Shown here one piece after another: positions 52,334 through 61,140 of a DNA stretch of 64,000 bases; positions within the stretch are counted from its first letter, which is position 1; each line of letters begins with the position of its first letter. Made by a program: the position numbers and the translations under genes. A model generated the notes under the pieces. The model saw nothing but the letters and a program-made list of their open reading frames with translations. It was not told where the DNA came from and did no database searches. This stretch comes from Trichomonas tenax (lineage: Eukaryota > Parabasalia > Trichomonadida > Trichomonadidae), in NCBI GenBank assembly GCA_023091735.1, contig JALKBU010000066.1, positions 32,637 through 96,636 of the forward strand, written 5' to 3'.

Positions 52334-52524
52334 TATGTTGTTTTTGTTTTATAAATTTGATATTAGAATTAAAATTCTATCTTTTTGACTAAATTTTATC
52401 TGAAATAAAAAAAATATTATCAATCAACAATGGATAATTTTTTAATAGGAGCTTTTACATGATTTTATGAAGTTCCTCAAATAGAGAATTGTGTTTACAC
52501 ATAAATTTACTTCGAATATAATAA

Positions 52525-53090
52525 TCAAGGTATATTGATATTTGTTTCATTGATATTATCAACGCTGACATTTCCATAATAGAAAATCATATTTGAATAA
52601 CCAAAATGACTTCCATCACCAGATTGAGATATTGCTGAATTTATGATTCTGTTTTGAGAGGATGCACTATTTGATACATAAATGCGGCAATAAATGCCAC
52701 CTTTTCCATCATCATTTTCATTGTAGCCTATTTTTGATTTCTCACTTATAATCTTATTTTGAACGCACTGTCCCTCACTCGAAAAATATAAAGAGCTGCC
52801 ATATTCATTCCTGTATGATCGAGAGAAATAACTATCTTCAACAAGAAGTTTTGTACTGCTTGAAGTTGAGTTAATGATAATCGATCCACCTGTTAAATTG
52901 CAAAAAGAGCAATATTTAATGTAGCATGATGAAGAATCCTGAATTGTTGTATTTTTAACCCCTGTAAACACGAGATATGGTGTGGAGTCAAAACAGTCAC
53001 TCCATTCATTTCGCGTAAATTTTTGAAGGAATCTTTGGTAATTGAGAAAATTCGAATTGCTGTAAACCAAATTTCCTGCTAAAAACTCTA
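52525..53090 (-). pseudogene. Truncated beta-helix-like surface protein copy
   Basis: A minus-strand open frame of about 185 codons without an in-frame ATG (it opens after a stop with QIKITCQIEFLAGNLVYSNS). The translation has Cys/Ser/Asn-rich strand repeats: SCYIKYCSFCNLTGGSIIIN, KLLVEDSYFSRSYRNEYGSS and NRIINSAISQSGDGSHFGY. These are typical of the parallel-beta-helix surface proteins common in trichomonads. It stops at INETNINIP with none of the usual downstream domain or membrane anchor. The signal peptide is also missing. Most likely a truncated relic of the same family as 3751-4551. Upstream sits a strong motif cluster, but that probably serves the divergent uS8 gene. Confidence 0.55.
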
Positions 53091-53094
53091 TCTG

Positions 53095-53277
53095 ACATGT
53101 AATTTTTATTTGTCATTTTATAATTTTACATGGCGGAAAATTAAAATGTCATGTAAAATGTAAATGAGATTGTATGTCAAATGATTCGTTTTTACGTGAC
53201 AGAAATATTTTACATGTCATGGCCCTCATTTTGAGGGGACTTTAGCGGTTGTGTCGAAATGGTCGACCCTTTCTTTC
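53095..53277. promoter_or_regulatory. uS8 gene upstream region with motif array and hairpin
   Basis: Contains CTGACATGTAAT, TTTACATGGCGG, ATGTCATGTAAAATG, TTTACGTGACAG and TTTACATGTCATGG in about 120 bp. These are followed by a perfect small hairpin, CCCTCATTTTGAGGG (53223-53237), and by ACTTTAGCGGTTGTG about 35 bp before the ATG. The last piece resembles leader sequence before the eL15 and eL32 genes. Confidence 0.45.
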
Positions 53278-53670
53278 ATGGTTCGCACATCCATCCTTGC
53301 CGATGCACTTAAAGCAATCACCAACGCCGAACGCCGTGGTATGCGTCAGGTCATGATCCGCCCATCCTCCAAGGTTATCGTTGCTTTCCTTAGAGTTATG
53401 ATGGCCCGTAACTACATTGGTGATTTCGAGGTTATCGATGACCACCGCTCTGGCAAGATCGTTATCAACCTTCTTGGCCGCCTCAACAAGTGCGTCGCTA
53501 TCTGCCCACGTTTCGATGTTGGTCTCGGCGATCTTGAAATGTGGCAGGCTAAGCTTCTCCCATCCCGTCAGTTCGGCTACGTCGTTCTCTCCACAGACAA
53601 GGGCATCCTTGATCACGAAGAGGCTCGTAAGAAGAATGCTGGTGGCAAGATCCTCGGCATGTTCTTCTAA
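53278..53670 (+). CDS. RPS15A: Ribosomal protein uS8 (S15a), small subunit
   Basis: A 130-residue protein matching S15a end to end: [80 protein letters not shown] and the C-terminal [10 protein letters not shown] take the ATG at 53278 because the family starts MVR; the frame opens 27 bp earlier at a GTG that I reject. Strong C-ending codon bias and high GC compared with flanks. It needs no partner nearby. Confidence 0.97.
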   Translation: MVRTSILADALKAITNAERRGMRQVMIRPSSKVIVAFLRVMMARNYIGDFEVIDDHRSGKIVINLLGRLNKCVAICPRFDVGLGDLEMWQAKLLPSRQFGYVVLSTDKGILDHEEARKKNAGGKILGMFF

Positions 53671-53954
53671 ACAGAGAAATAAATAAAAAAATAATATCTT
53701 TTAAAACAACTACTCTTATGTTTTTGTGTTCTCTTCATTATTAAATTTCATATCTTTCGCATATCTTCATCATATCATTATATCTCGTATGGGCTTCATT
53801 ATCGCTCCCTTGATCGATTCTTTTGATCTCTATTTAATGTACAAAATCAAAAGAATTTAAATTAGGAATGATAAAAAGTGATTTAAAATGAAGGTTGTTT
53901 AACGAAGAAAATGAGTGCTTTTAAGAATTGAATATTTATTTAAAAAACGACGAA

Positions 53955-54608
53955 TTAATTTTCAGATTCTTTATGTCCAGTCTCGCAGAAGAAGATAGAC
54001 ATTGGGATGAGTAAAATTAATGAAAGGATCCAAATAACAAGAAGGCCAACTAACCAGTTTGTGCAGGCGCTTGTGATGTGATAAACTAAGTTAGAGATGC
54101 GCATATCGCAGCATGGCAGTTGTCCTTCTTCTGGTTCATTAGAGCAAAGTGCTGTTCCATTTTCATCTTTATCTGTAGATGTGTATTGGCAGCTCCAAGC
54201 ACTTGAATAATTTGGAGCGGTTGAGGCACTGCTGAATTTCTGGATGAAGGTTGTTTTAGTGGTGGATTCCTTTGTTGTGTAGCTGATAACAATGCAAACA
54301 AGTATAAACGCAGGAATTTGGAGAACACCGGAAACACCAAGGAAAATGATTGTCCACTCGAATGAGAAAGAAAGGACAGCTGTAACGACGGAGAGTGTCA
54401 AGAAAATTGAAGCTGACAAACCGAAATGCTTCCATTTATTTCCAATTGTATCTGTGATAAGAGGATCGTTGACAAGGCTGTACCAGTGTGACATGAAGAC
54501 TGTAAGGCCGACGAGGCCGAAAGTTAAAGCTAAGCCAATGATGGCGAATGTAAGATTGATAGCAAATTGCTTAAAATCCATTAGAAATTTGACAAAAGTG
54601 ACAGTCAT
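53955..54608 (-). CDS. Tetraspanin-like four-pass membrane protein
   Basis: A 217-residue protein with four membrane segments (about 15-40, 62-82, 84-110 and 184-207). A large extracellular loop lies between the third and fourth segments (111-183). The loop holds five cysteines (C140, C155, C166, C167 and C182), with the Cys-Cys pair written CCDMR rather than the usual CCG. Both ends are short and cytosolic (tail GHKESEN). This layout is that of tetraspanins, which trichomonads use at the surface and in exosomes. The start ATG at 54608 is followed by a possible alternative at codon 10. Convergent with the uS8 gene. Confidence 0.7.
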   Translation of the reverse strand: MTVTFVKFLMDFKQFAINLTFAIIGLALTFGLVGLTVFMSHWYSLVNDPLITDTIGNKWKHFGLSASIFLTLSVVTAVLSFSFEWTIIFLGVSGVLQIPAFILVCIVISYTTKESTTKTTFIQKFSSASTAPNYSSAWSCQYTSTDKDENGTALCSNEPEEGQLPCCDMRISNLVYHITSACTNWLVGLLVIWILSLILLIPMSIFFCETGHKESEN

Positions 54609-54664
54609 ATAGAAATCCGGTTTTTCGATAAATTTTTTTCATCTCATTTGTTTGTTTATTTAGG

Positions 54665-54730
54665 GAGGCACGCCGGTTTTTTCCTATCGTCGCGAAAAGT
54701 GCGGATTTTATTACGATAGAGAACCTTAAA
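54665..54730 (+). repeat. 67-bp inverted repeat, left copy
   Basis: Lies about 57 bp upstream of the tetraspanin-like start codon. Partner at 59642-59708. Internal hairpin CTATCGT / ACGATAG. Confidence 0.7.
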
Positions 54731-55667
54731 CACTCTTTTTGGAAAATAATAATTATCTGATCCTTGCAATGTGCGCAAATTTCAGAAAGCCCCGATCCCA
54801 AATGCTAATATTCTTTACAAAGGTCTTTCACATATATATAGAATTGTATATTTGATATTTGCATTATATTTTGTTGATACTTTGATAATGTGTTTAGCAT
54901 ATGTACTGCTTGTAGTTTCAATGATAATTCACGTTATATAATGTATTTTTTCTAAAAATGAAATTGAGCATTTTTTATATAGTGAATATATATGTGTGTA
55001 TTGCATTATAAGATGTACTATTCAGTTATATAAACATGTTTCCAATGTGTTTTAAAGATAGAAGTGAGTTCAAGCAATTAAGATTTACAAAATTCATCTT
55101 AATTTAGATAATATTGGATTATCGATTGTGTATCTTGAATTTTGATATTAGATAAAGTGATTTGTAGAAGTAAACTCAATATATATGAATTTCTTGACGA
55201 TTCAAAATGTGATTTGGGAGATAAAACGTTGCTAATAATGTTTAAGTTCACATTTCAATATTCACATCTGTTGGATGATAATTCTATGAAAATATTGTAT
55301 ACAAATAGACATTGCATGTTATGATGTGCTATGATTAAAAGTGACATGTCTTCAATTTAAAAACATCATCATAGAAAGCTCCATAATTGATATTCATCAA
55401 TATTAACAATGTGTAATGTATTCTATTATATGTGCATAATCTATTCAATATATTTGCGTATTATTTTATTATCCATACGGATATATATGCATTGCAAAAC
55501 TTGTCCGACAAATTCTGGGAATTTTTTAACAATGTAAAGTGAATACTTCAGAATGCCAAAAATAAAAATTGGTCTATTAACATATTTATATATACTAATT
55601 CAAATTTGACTTGATTCATCGAAGAAATAGACATTTTTATTAAGTTTACAAGGTTGAATTTTGTTCC

Positions 55668-56313
55668 TGTTGACTTTTTTGAGTTTTGCGATTTTTAACG
55701 AGTAAACCCCTATTAAGCCAAATTGAGAAGACATTTACGTGCTTTTCATGGGTGCTGAGTATGTTTATAGCATTTGCTTGTCTATTTAAGTTGAGGATCT
55801 CAATGCCTCCATGAGATCGCAGCGAATTTTGACATGTAAAATAACGAAAGTCACAATTTTCGACACTTATTATCTGATATTTGTCATGTAAAGTCCACAT
55901 TTGATATGTAATGTTACCAATGAGCAAATATTGTGTGAACTTGAGGTAGCATAACTTTATGTATGCTCGATGAATGGACAAAGGAATGCCGTTTGACTCC
56001 TGCGCATAGCATATTTTTTCTTTTCTATTTTTTGATTTTTCTAGGGGAACTATAGCAAAAATAAGCGAGCGAACGCTATAATAGTGAGATGTATTTGTTG
56101 TAATCATCAAAGAGATTCATTACAGAAGCCCATTAATGATTTGTAATGGGTTTCTGTTTGTAATCATATCATGATTAAGTAATACCTTGCTAAGATCATG
56201 AAACAGATTGTACCACTAGAATAAGCAACAAAAAAGCACGTAAATGTTTCATCTGATTCGTCCAGGAAGGGGGTTTACTCGTTAAAAATCGCAAAACTCA
56301 AAATGGTCAGCGA
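55668..56313. mobile_element. Small inverted-repeat element, about 0.65 kb
   Basis: The ends 55668-55746 and 56232-56313 are inverted copies. A 30-bp exact match (55680-55709, starting TGAGTTTTGCGATTTTT) and a 15-bp match (CATTTACGTGCTTTT, 55732-55746) are separated by diverged sequence. A minus-strand ATG frame at 55646-56110 (154 codons) lies inside. Its translation has SVENCDFRYFTCQNSLRSHG, like the strand repeats of the beta-helix surface proteins, so the element may have captured or landed in a relic of one. No transposase. Confidence 0.5.
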
Positions 56314-56885
56314 GAAAAAAGTGGAGCAAGTTTCCAATATAGATCATTTCAAAATTAAGGCAGTACAATAAGAAATACAGTATCTGATACATAAAAACAT
56401 ACTTTTATTGTTACACTCCTATCAAATGCGTCAAAACTATATTTCAATATTATCAAGCTAATGAAAAAAGAATATGAACGACTGCATTTAAGTTCACTTT
56501 GTTATGTTGTGCATATATCAGAATAATATGAATTGGAATATAGATGTTTATGCTAAAATAGAGCAGATTTAGGCAATTATGTCATTTTTCAGTGATTTTA
56601 AAGCCCATAAATGAATGGTTGTTTATTCAACTGCATAGTAATCAATAAAATGCTGTAAAATCGCTATGAAAACTTAGAATATAAAAAGAATACTTATATC
56701 TTTGAAAATAGCATTCTTCTTATCTCTCTCACATATAACAACAATTTTATATATAGGCATTAGACAAAATTCATGCAGTTTTCAATAATATGTGATCTTG
56801 TAATAAAGTTTAACGCAATGATCAGTATATATTGTAAGTATCTAATGCATTTATTCTTTATACATAATTTTCATGTTTACTAGAA

Positions 56886-58260
56886 TCAGAAGTCGATACT
56901 TTTTAAAAAAATAAAATACCTCAAAAACGAGTAATTAATAGCACAACATATCCAGAATTGTGAATATCTGGAGAATTTGTACCAGAAATTGATCGTTTTT
57001 AATGACAATTAATAACGGATAATTAGAGATCGTAGATAGCTTCATTTATCTAATAGAATGGCAAACTGATGTTCATGGATTATCTGTTTGTCATGCTATT
57101 AGACTCGTTGAAGCAGTAAATGGAGATCGATAAGTGAAAGATTTCGATTTTTCGCATTTTCTACGATTCTACAAAGTTGCCGCTTCATCTAGTGTCCAAG
57201 AAACTTCAGATAGTCGTAGAAAATGTAGATTTGTAAATGGAAGCCGAATAATTTAACTCTGATCGAGCCTCGATAGCATCAACAGTCAACAACCATCTGG
57301 CTCGAAGTGCAGCATCGAATATCTGGTTTGCTCACCGTTGATGCTTTGAATGAGAACAAAATTGTGAATTATAACATACAACTGAATAATTTTCAAATCA
57401 ATTATACATTTGAACTTACTACACTAAGCAAGTTCAATGCTATCATTTCCATTTTCCAAATTTTGCTCGTATCTAAAAAATGCTTAGTCAGTTTTGTATA
57501 AATTTTTATCATAATTTTAAAATATTGCATAAATTCAAGAAATTACGAATAATTTTACGATTATAAATCAGTCATTAGATGCTAATTTAAATATGGATCT
57601 GAATGGAATAGCTTAAGAGGAATTAAAACATATCTGTGAAAAATGCACGTTAGTTTTTAATGTTCATTCTTTCGACATTAGTTTTTCAATGATTTTTAGA
57701 GTTATCAATGGAGACATCCCTCTAATCAATGTCACGCTAGTGTTTTGTCGTTCAAGAATGTACAAATTCTTCAATTTTCTTGCAATGCAATCACACACAA
57801 AGTATCAACGGTGAGCAAACCAGATATTCGATGCTGCACTTCGAGCCAGATGGTTGTTGACTGTTGATGCTATCGAGGCTCGATCAGAGTTAAATTATTC
57901 AGCTTCCATTTACAAATCTACATTTTCTACGACTATCTGAAGTTTCTTGGACACTAGATGAAACGGCAACTTTGTAAAATCGTAGAAAATGCGAAAAATC
58001 GAAATCTTTCACTTATCGATCTCCATTTACTGCTTCAACGAGTCTAATAGTATGACAAACAGATAATCCATGAACATCAGTTTGCCATTCTATTAGATAA
58101 ATGAAGCTATCTACGATCTCTAATTATCCGTTATTAAACGTCATTAAAAACGATCAATTTCTGGTACAAATTCTCCAGATATTCACAATTCTGGATATGT
58201 TGTGCTATTAATTACTCGTTTTTGAGGTATTTTATTTTTTAAAAAAGTATCGACTTCTGA
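56886..58260. mobile_element. Foldback element with 463-bp inverted arms
   Basis: The left arm 56886-57348 and right arm 57798-58260 are near-identical reverse complements (starting TCAGAAGTCGATACTTTTT and differing at only a handful of positions). They enclose a 449-bp unique spacer. High arm identity implies recent origin or gene conversion. The spacer holds a coding-like plus-strand piece, CEKCTLVFNVHSFDISFSMI followed by FRVINGDIPLINVTLVFCRS, without an ATG; family unknown. No target duplication is clear. Confidence 0.8.
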
Positions 58261-59641
58261 TAATAAAAAGGATGATATTTCATTAAGCAACATTTACATA
58301 ATCAAAATATGCTCTACTTGATTACATATTGCTTTAATCTTTATTGAAGATTATAATATCTTTGGAAATGAAGTTTTTCTAATTCATTTCCTACAATGTA
58401 CCGATGTTACGGATGAAGTGAAGTAGAAACACATTGTTTTCAAAGATTTTTGATCTTATGGATTAATTTCAAGTATTATGAATCAATTTTATAGCATTTT
58501 CTTGATTCAGATTCAAATGCACTTGCAATTGAGCTACTGTAAACAACGTTTTCATAAAAAACATAACTTTTTCTTCATTCTGTTGGATTTTAGCGGAATC
58601 ACTAGATTTAGATCCATTTATTTCCGAGTGAATAAAGAAGTTAACCATTTGAATTGAAGTGTAGTTGTTTTTACTTATTTTTAAAGATTGATTTTCCAGA
58701 TTGACTTTTTAAAGTGTGCAAAATACCTTTAATAGCGCAATATCACCAATAAATGTACAAAGCAAATAGTTATTAAGTGTAAAAAGCACACAGACACTTC
58801 TATGTCGTGAGAAATTGACATAATGTTAATTTATATCTGAAACATTGATGACATTGCATTCGATGCAGAAAGGTGTTCTATGTATCAAGTATTATATTAT
58901 CACATGCATCACTAGGATAATATGTATTGTTACCTAATGGAAATCTAATTAAACATAGGTTTAGACCTGTAGATTCAGTTTAATGTTCTCATTCTTCTTG
59001 ACATTTTATATAAAAAGCTTAATTTTTATTTGAATATCGAGCGTTTAGAAATACAACACAAGCACAATACGAATATATAGGATATAAAAATAATGATTAT
59101 TTGTTAAATCAAGTCATATCACAGCTTTAGATTCTAGACTGCAATCAAATCACTTAAAGCATATGACATTTCATCCAATTCCTAGACTTAACATCACATC
59201 CACATATACACATATATAATGTACTAATTCTATTTGCATTTTACTAAATAATGAATCAATAAATAATTTATATCCTTCTCACTTGTTTTAAATTCATCTA
59301 TCCCTTTTGATTATGTTTATAAGTATGATGTATACAATTATATTCTATTCAGGATCTCAATATATCTTCTTCACAATCATTTGATAATTCTCATTAAACT
59401 CGACTTGATTTGTTAATGAAGAACATAGTGAATAACAATAGCTACATTTGTAAGCTAGCTTATAACCTATTTATACATTCAAATCACAAGATTCTAGCTA
59501 GATATTCTTCAATAATCATAATAAAAATATACAATTGATACTCATGTTCAAATATGTTGTGCTCTATCAGTATGGTTATAAGGAAGTTGCATTCATCAAA
59601 CCATTACACAAACTTTTTCTCATAATTTTGATCATTTTTCG
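58261..59641. other. Gene-poor AT-rich region
   Basis: About 1.4 kb with no coding frame, RNA gene or repeat recognised apart from the flanking elements. Confidence 0.5.
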
Positions 59642-59708
59642 TTTAAGGTTCTCTATCGTAATAAATCAGGACTTTTCGCAACGATAGGAAAAAAATTCGG
59701 CGTGCCTC
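59642..59708 (-). repeat. 67-bp inverted repeat, right copy
   Basis: Reverse-complement copy of 54665-54730, lying about 240 bp upstream of the secreted-protein start codon. It overlaps a minus-strand frame of 65 codons (59643-59840) that I do not accept as a gene. Confidence 0.7.
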
Positions 59709-59947
59709 ATTTTCTTTACAACTGTGAACTTTTCTTACATCAATAGATAGAGCTATCCAAGTTAAAGCCAAAAACAAAAATGGCGAATAAACGTCACTTT
59801 TCAAGATTTTGCTAAACGAAATCCCGTAATTTCTCTCCATAACAGCCCAACAAATACAGCGGAGAGGGAGAGCGTCAATTTTGGAGGATTTATACCGCTC
59901 TGGCTAAAAAATAATCTTGGGTAAAAAATTTACCCTTGTTTATTTTG

Positions 59948-60385
59948 ATGTTTGTTCTCTTCTTACTTTTCTCGAAGAACGTTTATTGCGAGGAACAAGC
60001 AAAAACGGAAGAGGACAACAACGAGAACGATAAGTCGCTTTTTGATCCCCCAGTTCTTTCAGATTTCATCACAGCTCGTCAATCAAGAAATCTTACAATC
60101 AAAGGTCAGAAGGAAGTCGAACCAATTGTTGGTAAATACTTCAGAAAGCCACTTGTCAACTTACTTCAGGGAGTTCAACCATCTATTCTCAACTTACGCA
60201 GACTATTTTTCACAAATTTCGATGGTATGATTTTAAAGGGCGAATCTAACTGCCTCGCTAAATTCCCAGATATTATGATCGTCGACTGTACATTTAAGGC
60301 TGCTAACCAGCATCCAATCCATATCAACGGTCCTCATTATAAAGATTTCGAGCCAGATGCTGGTGTCGGTAATGTAAAAGAATAA
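59948..60385 (+). CDS. Small secreted protein, 145 aa
   Basis: I take the ATG at 59948; the frame opens 12 bp earlier at a TTG. It has a clear signal peptide (MFVLFLLFSKNVYCEE, cleavage likely after Cys or at CEE), then an acidic stretch and a folded part with LLQGVQPSILNLRRLFFTNF, PDIMIVDCTFKAANQHPIHI and NGPHYKDFEPDAG. The DCTFKAANQHPIHI wording resembles the CRFYDLNAHPINV stretch of the decayed surface copy at 3751-4551, so it may be a short soluble member of that beta-helix family. It has no membrane anchor and should be secreted or lumenal. Complete and apparently functional. Confidence 0.65.
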   Translation: MFVLFLLFSKNVYCEEQAKTEEDNNENDKSLFDPPVLSDFITARQSRNLTIKGQKEVEPIVGKYFRKPLVNLLQGVQPSILNLRRLFFTNFDGMILKGESNCLAKFPDIMIVDCTFKAANQHPIHINGPHYKDFEPDAGVGNVKE

Positions 60386-60606
60386 AATGGTTTGTTTTCC
60401 GGTTAAGTTATATTGATAATAGAAATATCCCTGCACATCATGGTTTTTAGTAAGTTTAATTCTCTTTACTTTTTATAGCATCGATTATATCTATATAAAT
60501 TTTGGTTATATTTTTGTTTTAATAAAAGACCAAATGTATTTTTTGGTCCGAAAGATTTTTAAATATGATTTGAAATGATTAGTAAAATGAATATATTGAA
60601 GATATT

Positions 60607-61008
60607 TTACTGCTGCTCGACATTCTTGACCTTGCGGGCCTGGTTAAGGATGGCGATATTGAGCTCCTGGGCCTTCTTGATGATTTCCTGCTGGAGCTTA
60701 AGTCCAACCTGGTGAGAAATGATGGCACCGTGTGTTGTGTTCTTTGTAAGGAGCATATCGAGATCCTTAAGGGAGCGAACAATAACTGGAATGAAGCCAG
60801 ATGGGAGCATGTATCTTGTTGTCTTGTCAGAGCCAAAGCCGATGCTTGGGTGGATTGGGGCACCACGATACTTCCTGCGGAAGCGAGAGTCGAGGCCACG
60901 TGGGCGGCGCCATGCAGATGGGACACGAGTCCAAAGATCGGACTGTGAGCGATGGAATCTGGTTGTCTTCTTGTGAACAATTGGCTTGTGTTCAGCTGGT
61001 GCTGGCAT
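60607..61008 (-). CDS. RPL32: Ribosomal protein eL32, large subunit
   Basis: A 133-residue protein matching eL32: KPIVHKKTTRFHRSQSDLWT, WRRPRGLDSRFRRKYRGAPI, GFGSDKTTRYMLPSGFIPVI and the helical C terminus. Start ATG at 61008. Strong C-ending codon bias and high GC, as for the other ribosomal genes here. The leader reads AACGGTTTTGGCCTGCC immediately before the ATG. The apparent long frames on the other strand are composition artefacts. Confidence 0.96.
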   Translation of the reverse strand: MPAPAEHKPIVHKKTTRFHRSQSDLWTRVPSAWRRPRGLDSRFRRKYRGAPIHPSIGFGSDKTTRYMLPSGFIPVIVRSLKDLDMLLTKNTTHGAIISHQVGLKLQQEIIKKAQELNIAILNQARKVKNVEQQ

Positions 61009-61054
61009 CAGAAAGGCAGGCCAAAACCGTTTTCGTCACTTTTCTCACAGCACT

Positions 61055-61140
61055 TTTATTAATCTGACATGTAAAAATTGTCTTGTCATGTAAATATTGT
61101 TATTTGTCAGAAAATTAAAGAGTCAAAAAAGTTTGTCATA
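61055..61140. promoter_or_regulatory. Motif cluster upstream of the eL32 gene
   Basis: CTGACATGTAAAAA, CTTGTCATGTAAAT and TTTGTCAGAAAA lie 60-130 bp before the ATG on the minus strand, matching the recurrent motif. Confidence 0.45.

Larger units (their letters stand above)
54665..59708. mobile_element. Candidate 5-kb element bounded by 67-bp inverted repeats
   Basis: The sequence at 54665-54730 (starting GAGGCACGCCGG and ending AACCTTAAA) occurs inverted at 59642-59708 with about six differences. Similarity stops sharply at both edges of the repeat. Each copy carries its own 7-bp hairpin stem (CTATCGT and ACGATAG). Between them there is no convincing gene, only AT-rich DNA with two nested inverted-repeat elements. 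A degenerate transposon is plausible. Alternatively these are two copies of a short dispersed repeat that happen to be inverted. Confidence 0.45.

Noticed and set aside
53251..53277. GTG start for uS8, and TTG starts for eL15, Myb and the secreted protein
   Set aside because: Non-ATG starts are not expected in this kind of eukaryotic gene, and the next ATG gives the family's normal N terminus in each recognised case.
54571..54801. Minus-strand frame extending upstream of the tetraspanin-like gene
   Set aside because: It lies in a different frame and crosses the 67-bp inverted repeat; no protein features.
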